Assembly (NCBI RefSeq): GCF_031128465.2
Contig: NZ_CP155618.1
Span: 2,594,501 to 2,658,500 of the forward strand
Length of the DNA stretch: 64,000 bases
Direction: 5' to 3'
Source of the DNA: Mariniflexile litorale
GTDB taxonomy: Bacteria; Bacteroidota; Bacteroidia; Flavobacteriales; Flavobacteriaceae
Shown here: piece by piece, positions 37,062 to 46,462 of the stretch
Position numbering within the stretch: the first letter of the stretch is position 1
Layout of the letters: every line of letters starts with the position of its first letter
Notes under the pieces: generated by a model
Seen by the model: only the letters and a program-made list of their open reading frames with translations
Database searches by the model: none
Told to the model about the DNA's origin: nothing
Program-made: the position numbers and the translations under genes

Positions 37062-37436
37062 ATGGCAAGAATTGCAGGTGTAGACATACCAAAAAACAAA
37101 AGAGGAGTTATCGCTTTAACTTATATCTACGGGGTAGGTAGAAGTAGAGCCAAAGAAATATTAGCAGAAGCTAATGTTGATGAAAGTATAAAAGTTCAAG
37201 ATTGGAACGATGACCAGATTAGTGGTATTCGTGAAGCTGTTGGTACTTTTACTATCGAAGGTGAATTACGTTCTGAAATTCAATTGAACATTAAACGTTT
37301 AATGGATATTGGATGTTACAGAGGCATTCGTCACAGATCGGGGCTTCCGTTAAGAGGGCAACGTACAAAAAACAACTCTAGAACTAGAAAAGGTAGAAGA
37401 AAAACTGTTGCTAACAAGAAAAAAGCAACTAAATAA
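37062..37436 (+). CDS. rpsM: 30S ribosomal protein S13
   Basis: S13, 124 residues, at the top of the 30S head, contacting the P-site tRNA and the large subunit. [26 protein letters not shown] at the start, the [33 protein letters not shown] block and a basic tail identify it. It lies 2 bp after rpmJ and opens the alpha block. A 99-bp gap follows. Confidence 0.98.
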   Translation: MARIAGVDIPKNKRGVIALTYIYGVGRSRAKEILAEANVDESIKVQDWNDDQISGIREAVGTFTIEGELRSEIQLNIKRLMDIGCYRGIRHRSGLPLRGQRTKNNSRTRKGRRKTVANKKKATK

Positions 37437-37535
37437 CAATTAGTCTTTAGTATTTAGACGTTGGAAGGAATCTGTTTGAAATTTAAAAGGTTTAGGATTC
37501 TAGCGACTATCAACTATAACTGAAAACTATAAACA
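37437..37535 (+). promoter_or_regulatory. structured gap between rpsM and rpsK
   Basis: GTCT (37443-37446) can pair with AGAC (37456-37459), and GAATC (37468-37472) with GATTC (37496-37500). No TAnnTTTG box and no T-tract are seen, so it is neither an obvious promoter nor a terminator. It could be a translational control region; the pairing is short and the call is weak. Confidence 0.25.
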
Positions 37536-37928
37536 ATGGCAAAAACAAATACAAAGAGTACTAAAAAACGTAAAGTTATAGTAGACTCTGTTGGAGAAGC
37601 ACATGTTACTGCTTCTTTCAATAACATCATTATTTCACTTACCAATAAAAAAGGAGACGTTATCTCATGGTCGTCTGCTGGTAAAATGGGATTTAGAGGT
37701 TCAAAGAAAAACACACCTTACGCTGCTCAATTAGCTGCTGAAGATGCTGCAGGAGTGGCTCAAGAAGCTGGTTTGAAAAAAGTAAAAGTTTACGTTAAAG
37801 GTCCGGGTAATGGTAGAGAATCTGCTATCCGTTCTATTCATAATGCAGGTATAGAGGTAACAGAGATTATTGATGTTACTCCATTACCTCATAATGGATG
37901 TCGTCCTCCAAAGCGTAGAAGAGTATAA
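37536..37928 (+). CDS. rpsK: 30S ribosomal protein S11
   Basis: S11, 130 residues, on the 30S platform near the mRNA exit. [45 protein letters not shown] and [17 protein letters not shown] are diagnostic segments, ending in the conserved [18 protein letters not shown]. Normal length. It is followed by a strong terminator, so it probably ends the first transcription unit of the supercluster. Confidence 0.98.
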   Translation: MAKTNTKSTKKRKVIVDSVGEAHVTASFNNIIISLTNKKGDVISWSSAGKMGFRGSKKNTPYAAQLAAEDAAGVAQEAGLKKVKVYVKGPGNGRESAIRSIHNAGIEVTEIIDVTPLPHNGCRPPKRRRV

Positions 37929-37950
37929 AAATTTTATACATTATAATAAA

Positions 37951-37991
37951 AATTAATATCAGCTATTTTTAATAGTTGATATTAATTTTTT
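37951..37991 (+). terminator. intrinsic terminator after rpsK
   Basis: A 17-bp stem (37951-37967 with 37971-37987, one G-T pair) and a TTT loop are followed by an unbroken T-run. It is the longest hairpin in the ribosomal cluster and splits the alpha block between rpsK and rpsD. Confidence 0.85.
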
Positions 37992-38004
37992 ATGTGTAAA
38001 TTTG
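37976..38004 (+). promoter_or_regulatory. promoter of rpsD-rpoA-rplQ
   Basis: TTG (37976-37978), an 18-base spacer, TAAATTTG (37997-38004), a full match to the -7 consensus. The -33 box lies inside the downstream arm of the preceding terminator hairpin, so termination and initiation share DNA. The inferred start near 38008 gives a leader of about 100 bases. Confidence 0.7.
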
Positions 38005-38007
38005 CAA

Positions 38008-38109
38008 ACTGAAAAAATATTATTAACAAGTATCAAAAAGAGATCAACGATTATCGAAGGATAAGATTAAGACCTTAATTCATAATCACTCTTAAAAAAA
38101 CAATTTAAA
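38008..38109 (+). ncRNA. candidate structured 5' leader of rpsD (S4)
   Basis: The leader can fold into a three-way arrangement. AAGAG (38038-38042) closes with CTCTT (38089-38093). Inside, TTATC-GAAG-GATAA (38051-38064) forms a tight hairpin, and GATTA (38065-38069) pairs with TAATC (38083-38087). S4 is a known autoregulator of alpha-type operons, and S4-binding leaders have been reported in other bacteria. Assignment to such a leader is inference. Confidence 0.5.
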
Positions 38110-38715
38110 ATGGCAAGATATACTGGTCCTAAAACTAAAATAGCTCGAAAATTTGGTGAAGCTATATTTGGAGAAGATAAATCTTTTGAAAAAAGAAATT
38201 ACCCTCCAGGTCAACACGGTAACGCAAGACGTCGTGGAAAAAAATCTGAATACGCAATCCAATTAATGGAGAAACAAAAAGCAAAATACACTTATGGTAT
38301 TTTAGAGCGTCAATTTAGAGGTTTGTTTAAAAAAGCTAGAGCTGCACAAGGAATTACTGGTGAAGTTTTATTACAATTATGTGAGTCTAGATTAGATAAC
38401 GTAGTATTCAGAATGGGAATTTCTCCTTCTAGAAGCGGTGCTAGGCAATTAGTATCTCACAGACACATTACAGTAAATGGAGAGTTGGTAAATATACCTT
38501 CTTACCAATTAAAAGCAGGTGATGTTGTTGCTGTTAGAGAAAAATCTAAATCTCTTGAAGCTATCACAAATTCTTTAGCGAACTCAAGTCATGTTTATGA
38601 ATGGATTACTTGGAATGATGATACAAAACTAGGAACATATGTTTCTGTTCCTGCAAGAATTCAAATTCCAGAAAACATAAACGAACAATTCATCGTCGAA
38701 TTATATTCTAAATAA
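38110..38715 (+). CDS. rpsD: 30S ribosomal protein S4
   Basis: S4, 201 residues, a primary 16S rRNA-binding protein and, in other bacteria, the repressor of its own operon. [17 protein letters not shown] starts the protein; [22 protein letters not shown] is the conserved basic segment. The S4 RNA-binding fold is [35 protein letters not shown]. The zinc-binding Cys cluster of some S4 proteins is absent. It heads a unit of its own with rpoA and rplQ behind a consensus promoter and a folded leader. Confidence 0.98.
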   Translation: MARYTGPKTKIARKFGEAIFGEDKSFEKRNYPPGQHGNARRRGKKSEYAIQLMEKQKAKYTYGILERQFRGLFKKARAAQGITGEVLLQLCESRLDNVVFRMGISPSRSGARQLVSHRHITVNGELVNIPSYQLKAGDVVAVREKSKSLEAITNSLANSSHVYEWITWNDDTKLGTYVSVPARIQIPENINEQFIVELYSK

Positions 38716-38745
38716 TAAATTAATCATATTGGTATTTAGCCAAAG

Positions 38746-38777
38746 GGTTTATTTGTACTTCTTCAAACTTATAAACC
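38746..38777 (+). promoter_or_regulatory. hairpin between rpsD and rpoA
   Basis: GGTTTAT (38746-38752) pairs perfectly with ATAAACC (38771-38777); directly upstream TTGG and CCAA flank TATTTAG as a second small stem. No T-tract follows. It lies 34 bp before rpoA and may be a processing or translational signal. Confidence 0.35.
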
Positions 38778-38811
38778 GCGCAACTAAATAACAATTAAAA
38801 CGAAGAAAAAT

Positions 38812-39804
38812 ATGGCAGTATTTAATTTCCAAAAGCCCGACAAAGTAATCATGATTGATTCTACAGATTTTGAAGGGAAATTCGAATTTCGCCCTTTAGA
38901 ACCTGGTTATGGTTTAACAGTAGGTAACGCATTAAGAAGAGTTTTATTATCTTCTCTAGAAGGATTCGCCATTACATCAGTTAGAATTGAAGGTGTAGAT
39001 CACGAATTTTCTGCAATTGCTGGAGTAGTTGAAGATGTTACTGAAATTATTTTAAATTTAAAACAAGCACGTTTTAAAAGACAAATTGAAGATATCGATA
39101 ATGAGTCTATATCTATATCAATATCTGGTCAAGAACAAATTACAGCTGGAGATTTCCAAAAATTCATTTCAGGCTTCCAAGTATTAAATACAGAATTAGT
39201 AATCTGTAACTTAGATCCTAAAGTTAATTTCAATATGGAAATTACTATAGAAAAAGGTAGAGGTTATGTTCCTGCAGAAGAAAACAAAAAAGCTGCTGCA
39301 CCAGTTGGAACTATTTTTACAGATTCTATATACACACCTATAAAAAATGTTAAATATAGTATTGAAAATTATCGTGTTGAGCAAAAAACTGATTATGAAA
39401 AATTAGTTTTTGAAATCATTACTGATGGTTCTATTACACCTCAAGATGCATTAACAGAGGGTGCTAAAACATTAATTCACCACTTCATGTTATTCTCTGA
39501 TGAGCGTATCACTTTAGAAGCTGATGAAATAGCACAAACCGAAACTTATGATGAAGAATCACTTCACATGAGACAGTTGCTTAAAACGAAGTTAATCGAT
39601 ATGGATTTATCTGTACGTGCACTTAACTGTTTAAAAGCTGCAGAAGTTGATACTTTAGGTGACTTAGTATCTTTCAATAAAAATGACTTAATGAAATTCA
39701 GAAACTTTGGTAAAAAGTCTTTAACTGAGCTTGAAGAGCTTGTTAATGTTAAAGGGTTAAACTTCGGAATGGATTTAAGCAAATATAAATTAGATAAAGA
39801 TTAA
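38812..39804 (+). CDS. rpoA: DNA-directed RNA polymerase subunit alpha
   Basis: RpoA, 330 residues, the scaffold for RNA polymerase assembly. The N-terminal dimerisation domain carries [31 protein letters not shown] and [12 protein letters not shown]. The linker is at about 235-250, and the C-terminal DNA-binding domain ([12 protein letters not shown]-like [32 protein letters not shown]) ends [12 protein letters not shown]. Length is standard. It is in the rpsD-rpoA-rplQ unit, with structured gaps on both sides. Confidence 0.98.
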   Translation: MAVFNFQKPDKVIMIDSTDFEGKFEFRPLEPGYGLTVGNALRRVLLSSLEGFAITSVRIEGVDHEFSAIAGVVEDVTEIILNLKQARFKRQIEDIDNESISISISGQEQITAGDFQKFISGFQVLNTELVICNLDPKVNFNMEITIEKGRGYVPAEENKKAAAPVGTIFTDSIYTPIKNVKYSIENYRVEQKTDYEKLVFEIITDGSITPQDALTEGAKTLIHHFMLFSDERITLEADEIAQTETYDEESLHMRQLLKTKLIDMDLSVRALNCLKAAEVDTLGDLVSFNKNDLMKFRNFGKKSLTELEELVNVKGLNFGMDLSKYKLDKD

Positions 39805-39815
39805 TTAATCATATT

Positions 39816-39845
39816 TTGCTCCTCGAATGTCGAGTTTGGTAGCAA
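39816..39845 (+). promoter_or_regulatory. hairpin between rpoA and rplQ
   Basis: Nested arms TTGCT (39816-39820)/AGCAA (39841-39845) and CTCGA (39822-39826)/TCGAG (39830-39834) close an ATG loop with one asymmetric bulge. It ends 18 bp before the rplQ ATG with no T-tract, which fits a translational or processing signal better than a terminator. Confidence 0.4.
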
Positions 39846-39863
39846 GATGATAACACAAATGTC

Positions 39864-40340
39864 ATGAGACACGGAAAAAAAATAAATCACTTAGGTAGAA
39901 AAACTGCCCACAGAAAATCAATGTTAGCTAATATGGCTTGTTCTTTAATAGAACATAAGCGTATTAATACAACTGTAGCTAAAGCAAAAGCTTTAAAGCA
40001 ATTTGTAGAGCCAATGATTACAAAGTCTAAAGAAGATACAACCCATAACAGACGTATCGTTATGGCTAACTTAAGACAAAAAGATGCTGTAGCAGAATTA
40101 TTTAGAGATGTTGCTGCTAAAGTAGCTAATCGTCCAGGAGGTTATACAAGAATTATTAAGCTTGGTAATCGTTTAGGTGATAATGCAGATATGGCAATGA
40201 TAGAGCTTGTAGATTATAATGAGCTTTACAATGCTGGTAAGCCAGAGAAGAAAACAACACGTAGAAGTAGAAGAGGAGGTTCTAAACCTGCTGATGCTCC
40301 AGTTGTAGAACCTAAGGCAACAAAAGAAGAGGAAGAATAA
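39864..40340 (+). CDS. rplQ: 50S ribosomal protein L17
   Basis: L17, 158 residues, near the tunnel exit. [37 protein letters not shown]-like N-terminus and the [26 protein letters not shown] core identify it. The C-terminal ~35 residues (Lys/Arg-rich then Glu-rich, ending KEEEE) extend beyond the minimal family core, common in this phylum. Last gene of the supercluster; a strong terminator follows 28 bp on. Confidence 0.97.
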   Translation: MRHGKKINHLGRKTAHRKSMLANMACSLIEHKRINTTVAKAKALKQFVEPMITKSKEDTTHNRRIVMANLRQKDAVAELFRDVAAKVANRPGGYTRIIKLGNRLGDNADMAMIELVDYNELYNAGKPEKKTTRRSRRGGSKPADAPVVEPKATKEEEE

Positions 40341-40367
40341 ATGAATGTTAATAAGCATTTAAAATAT

Positions 40368-40402
40368 AAAGGATAAACTATTTTAGTTTATCCTTTTTTT
40401 TT
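40368..40402 (+). terminator. intrinsic terminator at the end of the ribosomal cluster
   Basis: A perfect 13-bp stem (AAAGGATAAACTA, 40368-40380, with 40384-40396) and a TTT loop, followed by a T-run of about ten. Confidence 0.92.
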
Positions 40403-40431
40403 AGCAATTTTGCAAAACCTTTTTAGTAAAC

Positions 40432-41538
40432 ATGAAATATCAAAAAAGAAAGAAAGCCATTATTCTTTTAGCAGATGGCACCATTTTCTACGGAAAAGCA
40501 GTAGGAAGTAAGCAAGGAACAGCATTTGGCGAAGTATGCTTCAATACAGGAATGACTGGTTATCAAGAAATTTTTACCGATCCGTCTTATTACGGCCAGT
40601 TAATGGTTACTACCAATGCACATATTGGTAATTATGGAGTTAGTAATGAAGAAATTGAATCAGATTCTATTAAAATTGCAGGTTTAATTTGTAAAAATTT
40701 CAGCTACGATTATTCACGTGAAGCAGCCGACGATTCTTTAGAAAATTTTTTAGAAAAGAATAATTTATTGGCTATTTCAGATGTAGATACGAGAGCCTTG
40801 GTAAGCTATATTAGAGACAATGGCGCTATGAATGCTGTTATTTCTACAGATGTAGATAATATTGAAGGGCTTAAAAAGCAACTAGCTGAAGTGCCAGATA
40901 TGAATGGTTTGGAATTGGCATCTCAAGTGTCGACTAAAGAACCTTATTATTTTGGTGACGAAAATGCAACCTATAAAGTGGCTGCTCTAGACATTGGTAT
41001 AAAAAAGAATATCCTTAGAAATCTGGCAAAAAGAGATACTTACATAAAAGTGTTTCCTTACAATTCTAAGTTTGAAGATTTAGAAGCATTTAAACCAGAT
41101 GGTTATTTCTTATCTAACGGACCTGGAGATCCTGAACCATTAGTAGAGGCACAGGCATTAGCAAAAGAAATTATTAAAAGGGATTTACCTTTATTCGGTA
41201 TTTGTCTAGGACACCAAGTAATAGCATTGGCAAATGGTGTTTCAACTTATAAAATGCATAATGGTCACCGCGGAATAAATCATCCCGTAAAAAATATAAA
41301 TACAGGTAAAGGCGAAATAACCTCTCAGAATCATGGATTTGCTGTGAATAGAGAAGAGGCAGAAGCGAACACAGACCTACAAATAACGCATGTACATTTA
41401 AATGATCATACGGTTGCAGGATTGGCTATGAAAAGCAAGAATTGTTTTTCAGTACAATACCATCCAGAAGCGAGTCCAGGTCCGCATGACTCATCGTATT
41501 TGTTTGATCAATTTATTGAAAATATAAAGAGAAATTAG
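40432..41538 (+). CDS. carA: carbamoyl-phosphate synthase small subunit
   Basis: CarA, 368 residues, the glutaminase subunit that passes ammonia to CarB for carbamoyl phosphate in pyrimidine and arginine synthesis. The N-terminal domain begins AIILLADGTIFYGKAVG and includes FNTGMTGYQEIFTDPSYYGQ. The class I glutamine amidotransferase domain has Cys258 in FGICLGHQ and His344/Glu346 in YHPEASPGPHDS. No carB lies in the window, so the subunits are encoded apart or carB is elsewhere. CAATTTTG at 40405-40412 may be its -7 box. Confidence 0.97.
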   Translation: MKYQKRKKAIILLADGTIFYGKAVGSKQGTAFGEVCFNTGMTGYQEIFTDPSYYGQLMVTTNAHIGNYGVSNEEIESDSIKIAGLICKNFSYDYSREAADDSLENFLEKNNLLAISDVDTRALVSYIRDNGAMNAVISTDVDNIEGLKKQLAEVPDMNGLELASQVSTKEPYYFGDENATYKVAALDIGIKKNILRNLAKRDTYIKVFPYNSKFEDLEAFKPDGYFLSNGPGDPEPLVEAQALAKEIIKRDLPLFGICLGHQVIALANGVSTYKMHNGHRGINHPVKNINTGKGEITSQNHGFAVNREEAEANTDLQITHVHLNDHTVAGLAMKSKNCFSVQYHPEASPGPHDSSYLFDQFIENIKRN

Positions 41539-41650
41539 TGATTTAAAACTCACGATTTTTTTATGTTTTAGAGAAAATGTTACTAAAACGTTATAGGTGC
41601 TTTTTTAGATAATTATTTAAGAACATCTCAAAAGAAAGCAGATTTAAACG

Positions 41651-41658
41651 TAAATTTG
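41651..41658 (+). promoter_or_regulatory. -7 box TAAATTTG of eno
   Basis: An exact TAnnTTTG match, 28 bases before the eno ATG. No TTG is found 18-20 bases upstream, so the promoter is supported by the -7 box only. Confidence 0.45.
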
Positions 41659-41680
41659 AATTATTAAAAGTTTAAAATAA

Positions 41681-42979
<1,299 letters not shown>

Positions 42980-42996
42980 GAAAATTAATTTTTTTT

Positions 42997-43032
42997 AAAA
43001 AGCGGTTATTATTTTAATAATCGCTTTTTTTT
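42997..43032 (+). terminator. intrinsic terminator of eno
   Basis: A 15-bp stem (42997-43011 with 43015-43029; one G-T pair) with a TTT loop and a T-run. Confidence 0.9.
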
Positions 43033-43153
43033 TTACATTAATTTCAAATAATTTGTTAATTGATTAAATCTTTACTTTCAACACTTATATTAATAATGAG
43101 ATATTTCGTAAATTAGCAATCCAATTTAAGAATTAAAAAAATCATTCACACTT

Positions 43154-44440
43154 ATGGCAAATACTGCGACCATTGAAGTCAACGGAAAAAAAATAGAACT
43201 TCCCGTAATAGAAGGAACAGAAAAGGAATTAGCTATTGATATTTCTAGTTTTAGAAGTGCATCAGGAGGTGTTATAACTATTGACCCTGGGTATAAAAAC
43301 ACGGGTTCTTGTGAAAGCGCTATTACATTTTTAGATGGTGAAAAAGGTATTTTAAGATATAGAGGCTACTCTATAGAAGAGTTAGCTGAAAAAGCCGATT
43401 TTTTAGAAGTTGCTTATTTGTTGATTTTTGGTGAATTACCAACCAAAGAACAAAATGATAAATTTCATGATGACATTAAGGCTCAATCTATTGTAGATGA
43501 AGATATTAAAAAAATAATAGAAGCGTTTCCTAAGTCTGCACATCCAATGGGGGTTATTTCTTCATTAACAAGTGCATTAACAGCATTTAATCCTTCTTCA
43601 GTAAATGTAGATTCTGAAGCAGATATGTATAAATCTGTTGTGAAAATAATGGGAAAATTTCCAGTATTGGTAGCTTGGACTTATCGTAGAAAACTAGGAT
43701 TGCCTTTAGATTATGGAGATGATTCGTTAGGATATGTTGAGAATATTTTGAAAATGATGTTTAGAAAACCGAATGGTGATTATACTCAAAATAAAATTTT
43801 AATAGATGCCTTAGACAAACTATTAATTTTGCATGCCGATCATGAGCAAAACTGTTCTACGTCTACGGTAAGAATAGTTGGTTCCTCTCATGCAGGTTTA
43901 TTTGCTTCATTATCTGCTGGTATTTCTGCACTATGGGGACCGCTTCATGGAGGGGCTAACCAAGCCGTTTTAGAAATGTTGGAAGCTATTAAAGAAGACG
44001 GCGGAGATACTAAAAAATATATGGCTAAAGCTAAAGACAAAGCAGATCCTTTCCGTTTAATGGGCTTTGGTCACCGTGTATACAAAAATTTCGATCCGCG
44101 TGCTAAAATCATCAAAAAAGCAGCAGATGAAGTATTAAGTAATTTAGGTGTTGAAGATCCAATTTTAGATATTGCAAAAGGACTTGAAAAAGAAGCTTTA
44201 GAAGATCAATACTTTGTAGATAGAAAATTATATCCTAATGTAGATTTCTATTCGGGTATCATTTACAGAGGTATGGGCATTCCTACCGATATGTTTACGG
44301 TGATGTTTGCTTTAGGACGTTTACCGGGATGGATAGCACAATGGCGTGAAATGCGTTTAAATAAAGAGCCTATTGGAAGACCAAGACAAGTTTATACTGG
44401 TGCTACCGAAAGATCTTTTGTGCCCATAGAAAAAAGATAA
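43154..44440 (+). CDS. gltA: citrate synthase
   Basis: Type II (hexameric-like) citrate synthase, 428 residues, condensing acetyl-CoA and oxaloacetate. Sequence marks include the N-terminal strand domain (IDPGYKNTGSCESAITFLDGEKGILRYRGYSIEELAE), the catalytic-His region HADHEQNCSTSTVR, SLSAGISALWGPLHGGANQAVLEML and MGFGHRVYKNFDPRAK, and then the catalytic-Asp region YPNVDFYSGIIYRGMGIP. Complete. It follows eno on the same strand but behind a terminator, so it is transcribed separately. Confidence 0.97.
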   Translation: MANTATIEVNGKKIELPVIEGTEKELAIDISSFRSASGGVITIDPGYKNTGSCESAITFLDGEKGILRYRGYSIEELAEKADFLEVAYLLIFGELPTKEQNDKFHDDIKAQSIVDEDIKKIIEAFPKSAHPMGVISSLTSALTAFNPSSVNVDSEADMYKSVVKIMGKFPVLVAWTYRRKLGLPLDYGDDSLGYVENILKMMFRKPNGDYTQNKILIDALDKLLILHADHEQNCSTSTVRIVGSSHAGLFASLSAGISALWGPLHGGANQAVLEMLEAIKEDGGDTKKYMAKAKDKADPFRLMGFGHRVYKNFDPRAKIIKKAADEVLSNLGVEDPILDIAKGLEKEALEDQYFVDRKLYPNVDFYSGIIYRGMGIPTDMFTVMFALGRLPGWIAQWREMRLNKEPIGRPRQVYTGATERSFVPIEKR

Positions 44441-44464
44441 AAATTCTTAAGTCTAAAATAAACC

Positions 44465-44497
44465 AAGCTTCATAACTAAACATTATGAAGCTTTTTT
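44465..44497 (+). terminator. intrinsic terminator of gltA
   Basis: AAGCTTCATAA (44465-44475) pairs perfectly with TTATGAAGCTT (44483-44493) around a 7-base loop, then a T-run. Confidence 0.9.
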
Positions 44498-44504
44498 ATA
44501 TTTA
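44497..44504 (+). promoter_or_regulatory. -7 box TATATTTA, 4 bases before the next start
   Basis: TATATTTA abuts the gltA terminator T-run and is followed by CAGC and the ATG at 44509, again the leaderless spacing. No -33 element is found. Confidence 0.35.
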
Positions 44505-44508
44505 CAGC

Positions 44509-45423
44509 ATGTTACAATTAAATATAAAAGACGAAACCTCTCGATTAAGAGCCGTTATTTTAGGAACTGCTGAAAGTAATGGCCCAACACCTAGCGTGGA
44601 AGATTGTTACGACCCCAAAAGTATCGAACATGTACTGGCAGGAACTTATCCTAAAGAAGCTGATATGGTTCTTGAAATAGATGCTGTGGCTAAGGTTTTT
44701 GAAAAATATGACGTTCAAGTTTTTAGACCTCAGGTTATTAATAGTTGTAACCAAATATTTTCTCGAGATATTTCCTTTGTGATTGAAGATAAGATAATTA
44801 GAGCTAATATTTTACCGAACAGAGAAGCTGAAATTGAAGCCATTCGGTATGTTTGGAATCAAATTGATAGAAAAAATAGAATTATTCTACCACCGGAATG
44901 TCATGTAGAAGGGGGTGATGTAATCCCTTGGAATGATTATATTTTCATAGGAACCTATTCAGGCGAGGATTATCCAGAATTAATTACAGCCCGCACCAAT
45001 ATGGATGCGGTTATTGCAATACAGGAACTTTTCCCTCATAAAACAGTAAAGTCGTTCGAACTTCGAAAATCGAATACCAATGCCAAAGAAAATGCTTTGC
45101 ATTTGGACTGCTGTTTTCAGCCCATAGGAAAAGGAAAAGCCATTATTCATAAAAATGGATTTCTTATTGAACGCGAATACGAATGGTTGGTAAATTTCTT
45201 TGGAAAATCCAATGTTTTTGAAATTACCAAAGACGAAATGTATAATATGTATAGTAATATTTTTTCTATTTCTGAAGAGGTTATTATTTCTGAAAAAAGC
45301 TTTATACGTTTAAATACTTGGTTACGCCAAGAAGGATTCATTGTTGAAGAAGTGCCTTATTCAGAAATTTCAAAACAAGAAGGTTTGTTGCGTTGTAGTA
45401 CAATGCCTTTAATTCGGGAATGA
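44509..45423 (+). CDS. dimethylarginine dimethylaminohydrolase/amidinotransferase-family protein
   Basis: A 304-residue member of the guanidino-group-modifying superfamily. I start it at the ATG at 44509; an in-frame ATG at 44485 lies inside the gltA terminator. Visible active-site candidates are the SRDISF segment near residue 82, ECHVEGGDVIPW, LHLDCCF with a catalytic-type His, and the nucleophile Cys296 in LLRCSTMPL near the C-terminus. Relatives hydrolyse or transfer amidino groups of arginine derivatives; the substrate is not determined. A second superfamily member, ctlX, follows 103 bp downstream on the same strand, which suggests a shared role in arginine or citrulline use. Confidence 0.82.
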   Translation: MLQLNIKDETSRLRAVILGTAESNGPTPSVEDCYDPKSIEHVLAGTYPKEADMVLEIDAVAKVFEKYDVQVFRPQVINSCNQIFSRDISFVIEDKIIRANILPNREAEIEAIRYVWNQIDRKNRIILPPECHVEGGDVIPWNDYIFIGTYSGEDYPELITARTNMDAVIAIQELFPHKTVKSFELRKSNTNAKENALHLDCCFQPIGKGKAIIHKNGFLIEREYEWLVNFFGKSNVFEITKDEMYNMYSNIFSISEEVIISEKSFIRLNTWLRQEGFIVEEVPYSEISKQEGLLRCSTMPLIRE

Positions 45424-45497
45424 TTTTAAGAAAGTGCGATGTATGTTACTATAAACTTTTCAATGTTTATAATCCATTTTTATACCATAAATAATTT

Positions 45498-45505
45498 TAC
45501 TTTTG
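45498..45505 (+). promoter_or_regulatory. -7 box TACTTTTG of ctlX
   Basis: An exact TAnnTTTG match 21 bases before the ctlX ATG; a -33 TTG is not visible at 18-20 bases. Confidence 0.4.
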
Positions 45506-45526
45506 TAAAGTAATTTTTATAAAAAA

Positions 45527-46462
45527 ATGGAACAAACCACAAATACAATTTTAATGATTCGTCCTATAAATTTTCGGATGAACGAGCAAACGGCTGTTAA
45601 TAATTATTACCAAAAAGTAATAGATAATGTATTGCCGCAAACTGTTAATGCCAAAGCACAGCAAGAGTTTGATATGCATGTTGAAAAGCTTAGAAGTATT
45701 GGAGTAAATGTAATTGTTGTGAACGATACCAGTGAGTTTGATACACCAGATTCTGTTTTTCCAAATAACTGGGTGTCCTTTCATGAAAATGGTGATGTGG
45801 GGTTGTATCCAATGTTTGCAGAAAACAGGCGCTTAGAGCGTAGTGAAGACGTTTTGGAGGCTGTTGAACAAGCCGGTTTTGTTATTAATAATATTGTTGA
45901 TTATACAGATGCCGAAGAAGAAAGTGTTTTTCTTGAAGGTACAGGAAGCGTGTTATTAGATCGTACCAATCATAAAGCCTATTGCGCTTTATCACCTAGA
46001 GCCGATGAAGATTTATTTATTGAGTTTTGTGAAGACTTTGAATATACCCCTGTTGTTTTTACGGCGAACCAAACTATGAACGGCGAACGTAAAGCTATTT
46101 ATCACACAAATGTTATGATGTGTATAGGAGAGACCTTTGCTGTTATTTGCCTAAGCAGTATTGACGATAAAAAAGAACGTAAAAGCGTGATTAGTCATTT
46201 AAAAGAAGATGGTAAAGAGATTATAGAGATTACTGAAGCACAAGTAAATAATTTTGCAGGGAACATGCTGCAAGTTAAGGGGGCTAATGATGAACGGTAT
46301 TTGGTAATGAGTCAAGTAGCTTATGATTCTTTAACAGCAAATCAAATAGAAAGGTTAAAAAAACACAGCCACATACTTTCTAGTTCTTTAGATACAATAG
46401 AGGCTTGTGGAGGTGGTAGTGCACGATGTATGATGGCAGAAGTGTTTTTGCCAAAAGCTTAA
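45527..46462 (+). CDS. ctlX: citrulline utilization hydrolase CtlX-type protein
   Basis: A 311-residue protein of the same superfamily, with the N-terminus typical of CtlX (TNTILMIRPINFRMNEQTAVNNYYQ). Further marks are FPNNWVSFHENGDVGLYPM, the Glu-Gly motif LEGTGSVLLDR, the His segment YHTNVMMCIGE and the nucleophile Cys301 in GGGSARCMMAEVFLP. CtlX members are linked to citrulline utilisation; the exact reaction has not, to my knowledge, been settled for flavobacteria. It has its own -7 box although it lies 103 bp behind another superfamily member. Converges on the histidine kinase with no gap. Confidence 0.85.
   Translation: MEQTTNTILMIRPINFRMNEQTAVNNYYQKVIDNVLPQTVNAKAQQEFDMHVEKLRSIGVNVIVVNDTSEFDTPDSVFPNNWVSFHENGDVGLYPMFAENRRLERSEDVLEAVEQAGFVINNIVDYTDAEEESVFLEGTGSVLLDRTNHKAYCALSPRADEDLFIEFCEDFEYTPVVFTANQTMNGERKAIYHTNVMMCIGETFAVICLSSIDDKKERKSVISHLKEDGKEIIEITEAQVNNFAGNMLQVKGANDERYLVMSQVAYDSLTANQIERLKKHSHILSSSLDTIEACGGGSARCMMAEVFLPKA

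Noticed and set aside
40432-41538. carA as part of a carAB operon
   Set aside because: No carB follows; the next gene is eno with its own -7 box.
41530-41570. Hairpin after carA as a terminator
   Set aside because: GTGA...TCAC before a T-run is only a 4-bp uninterrupted stem with mismatches beyond it, too weak to call.
44485-44508. Upstream in-frame start of the DDAH-like gene
   Set aside because: The ATG at 44485 is part of the gltA terminator stem and gives eight residues without family similarity.
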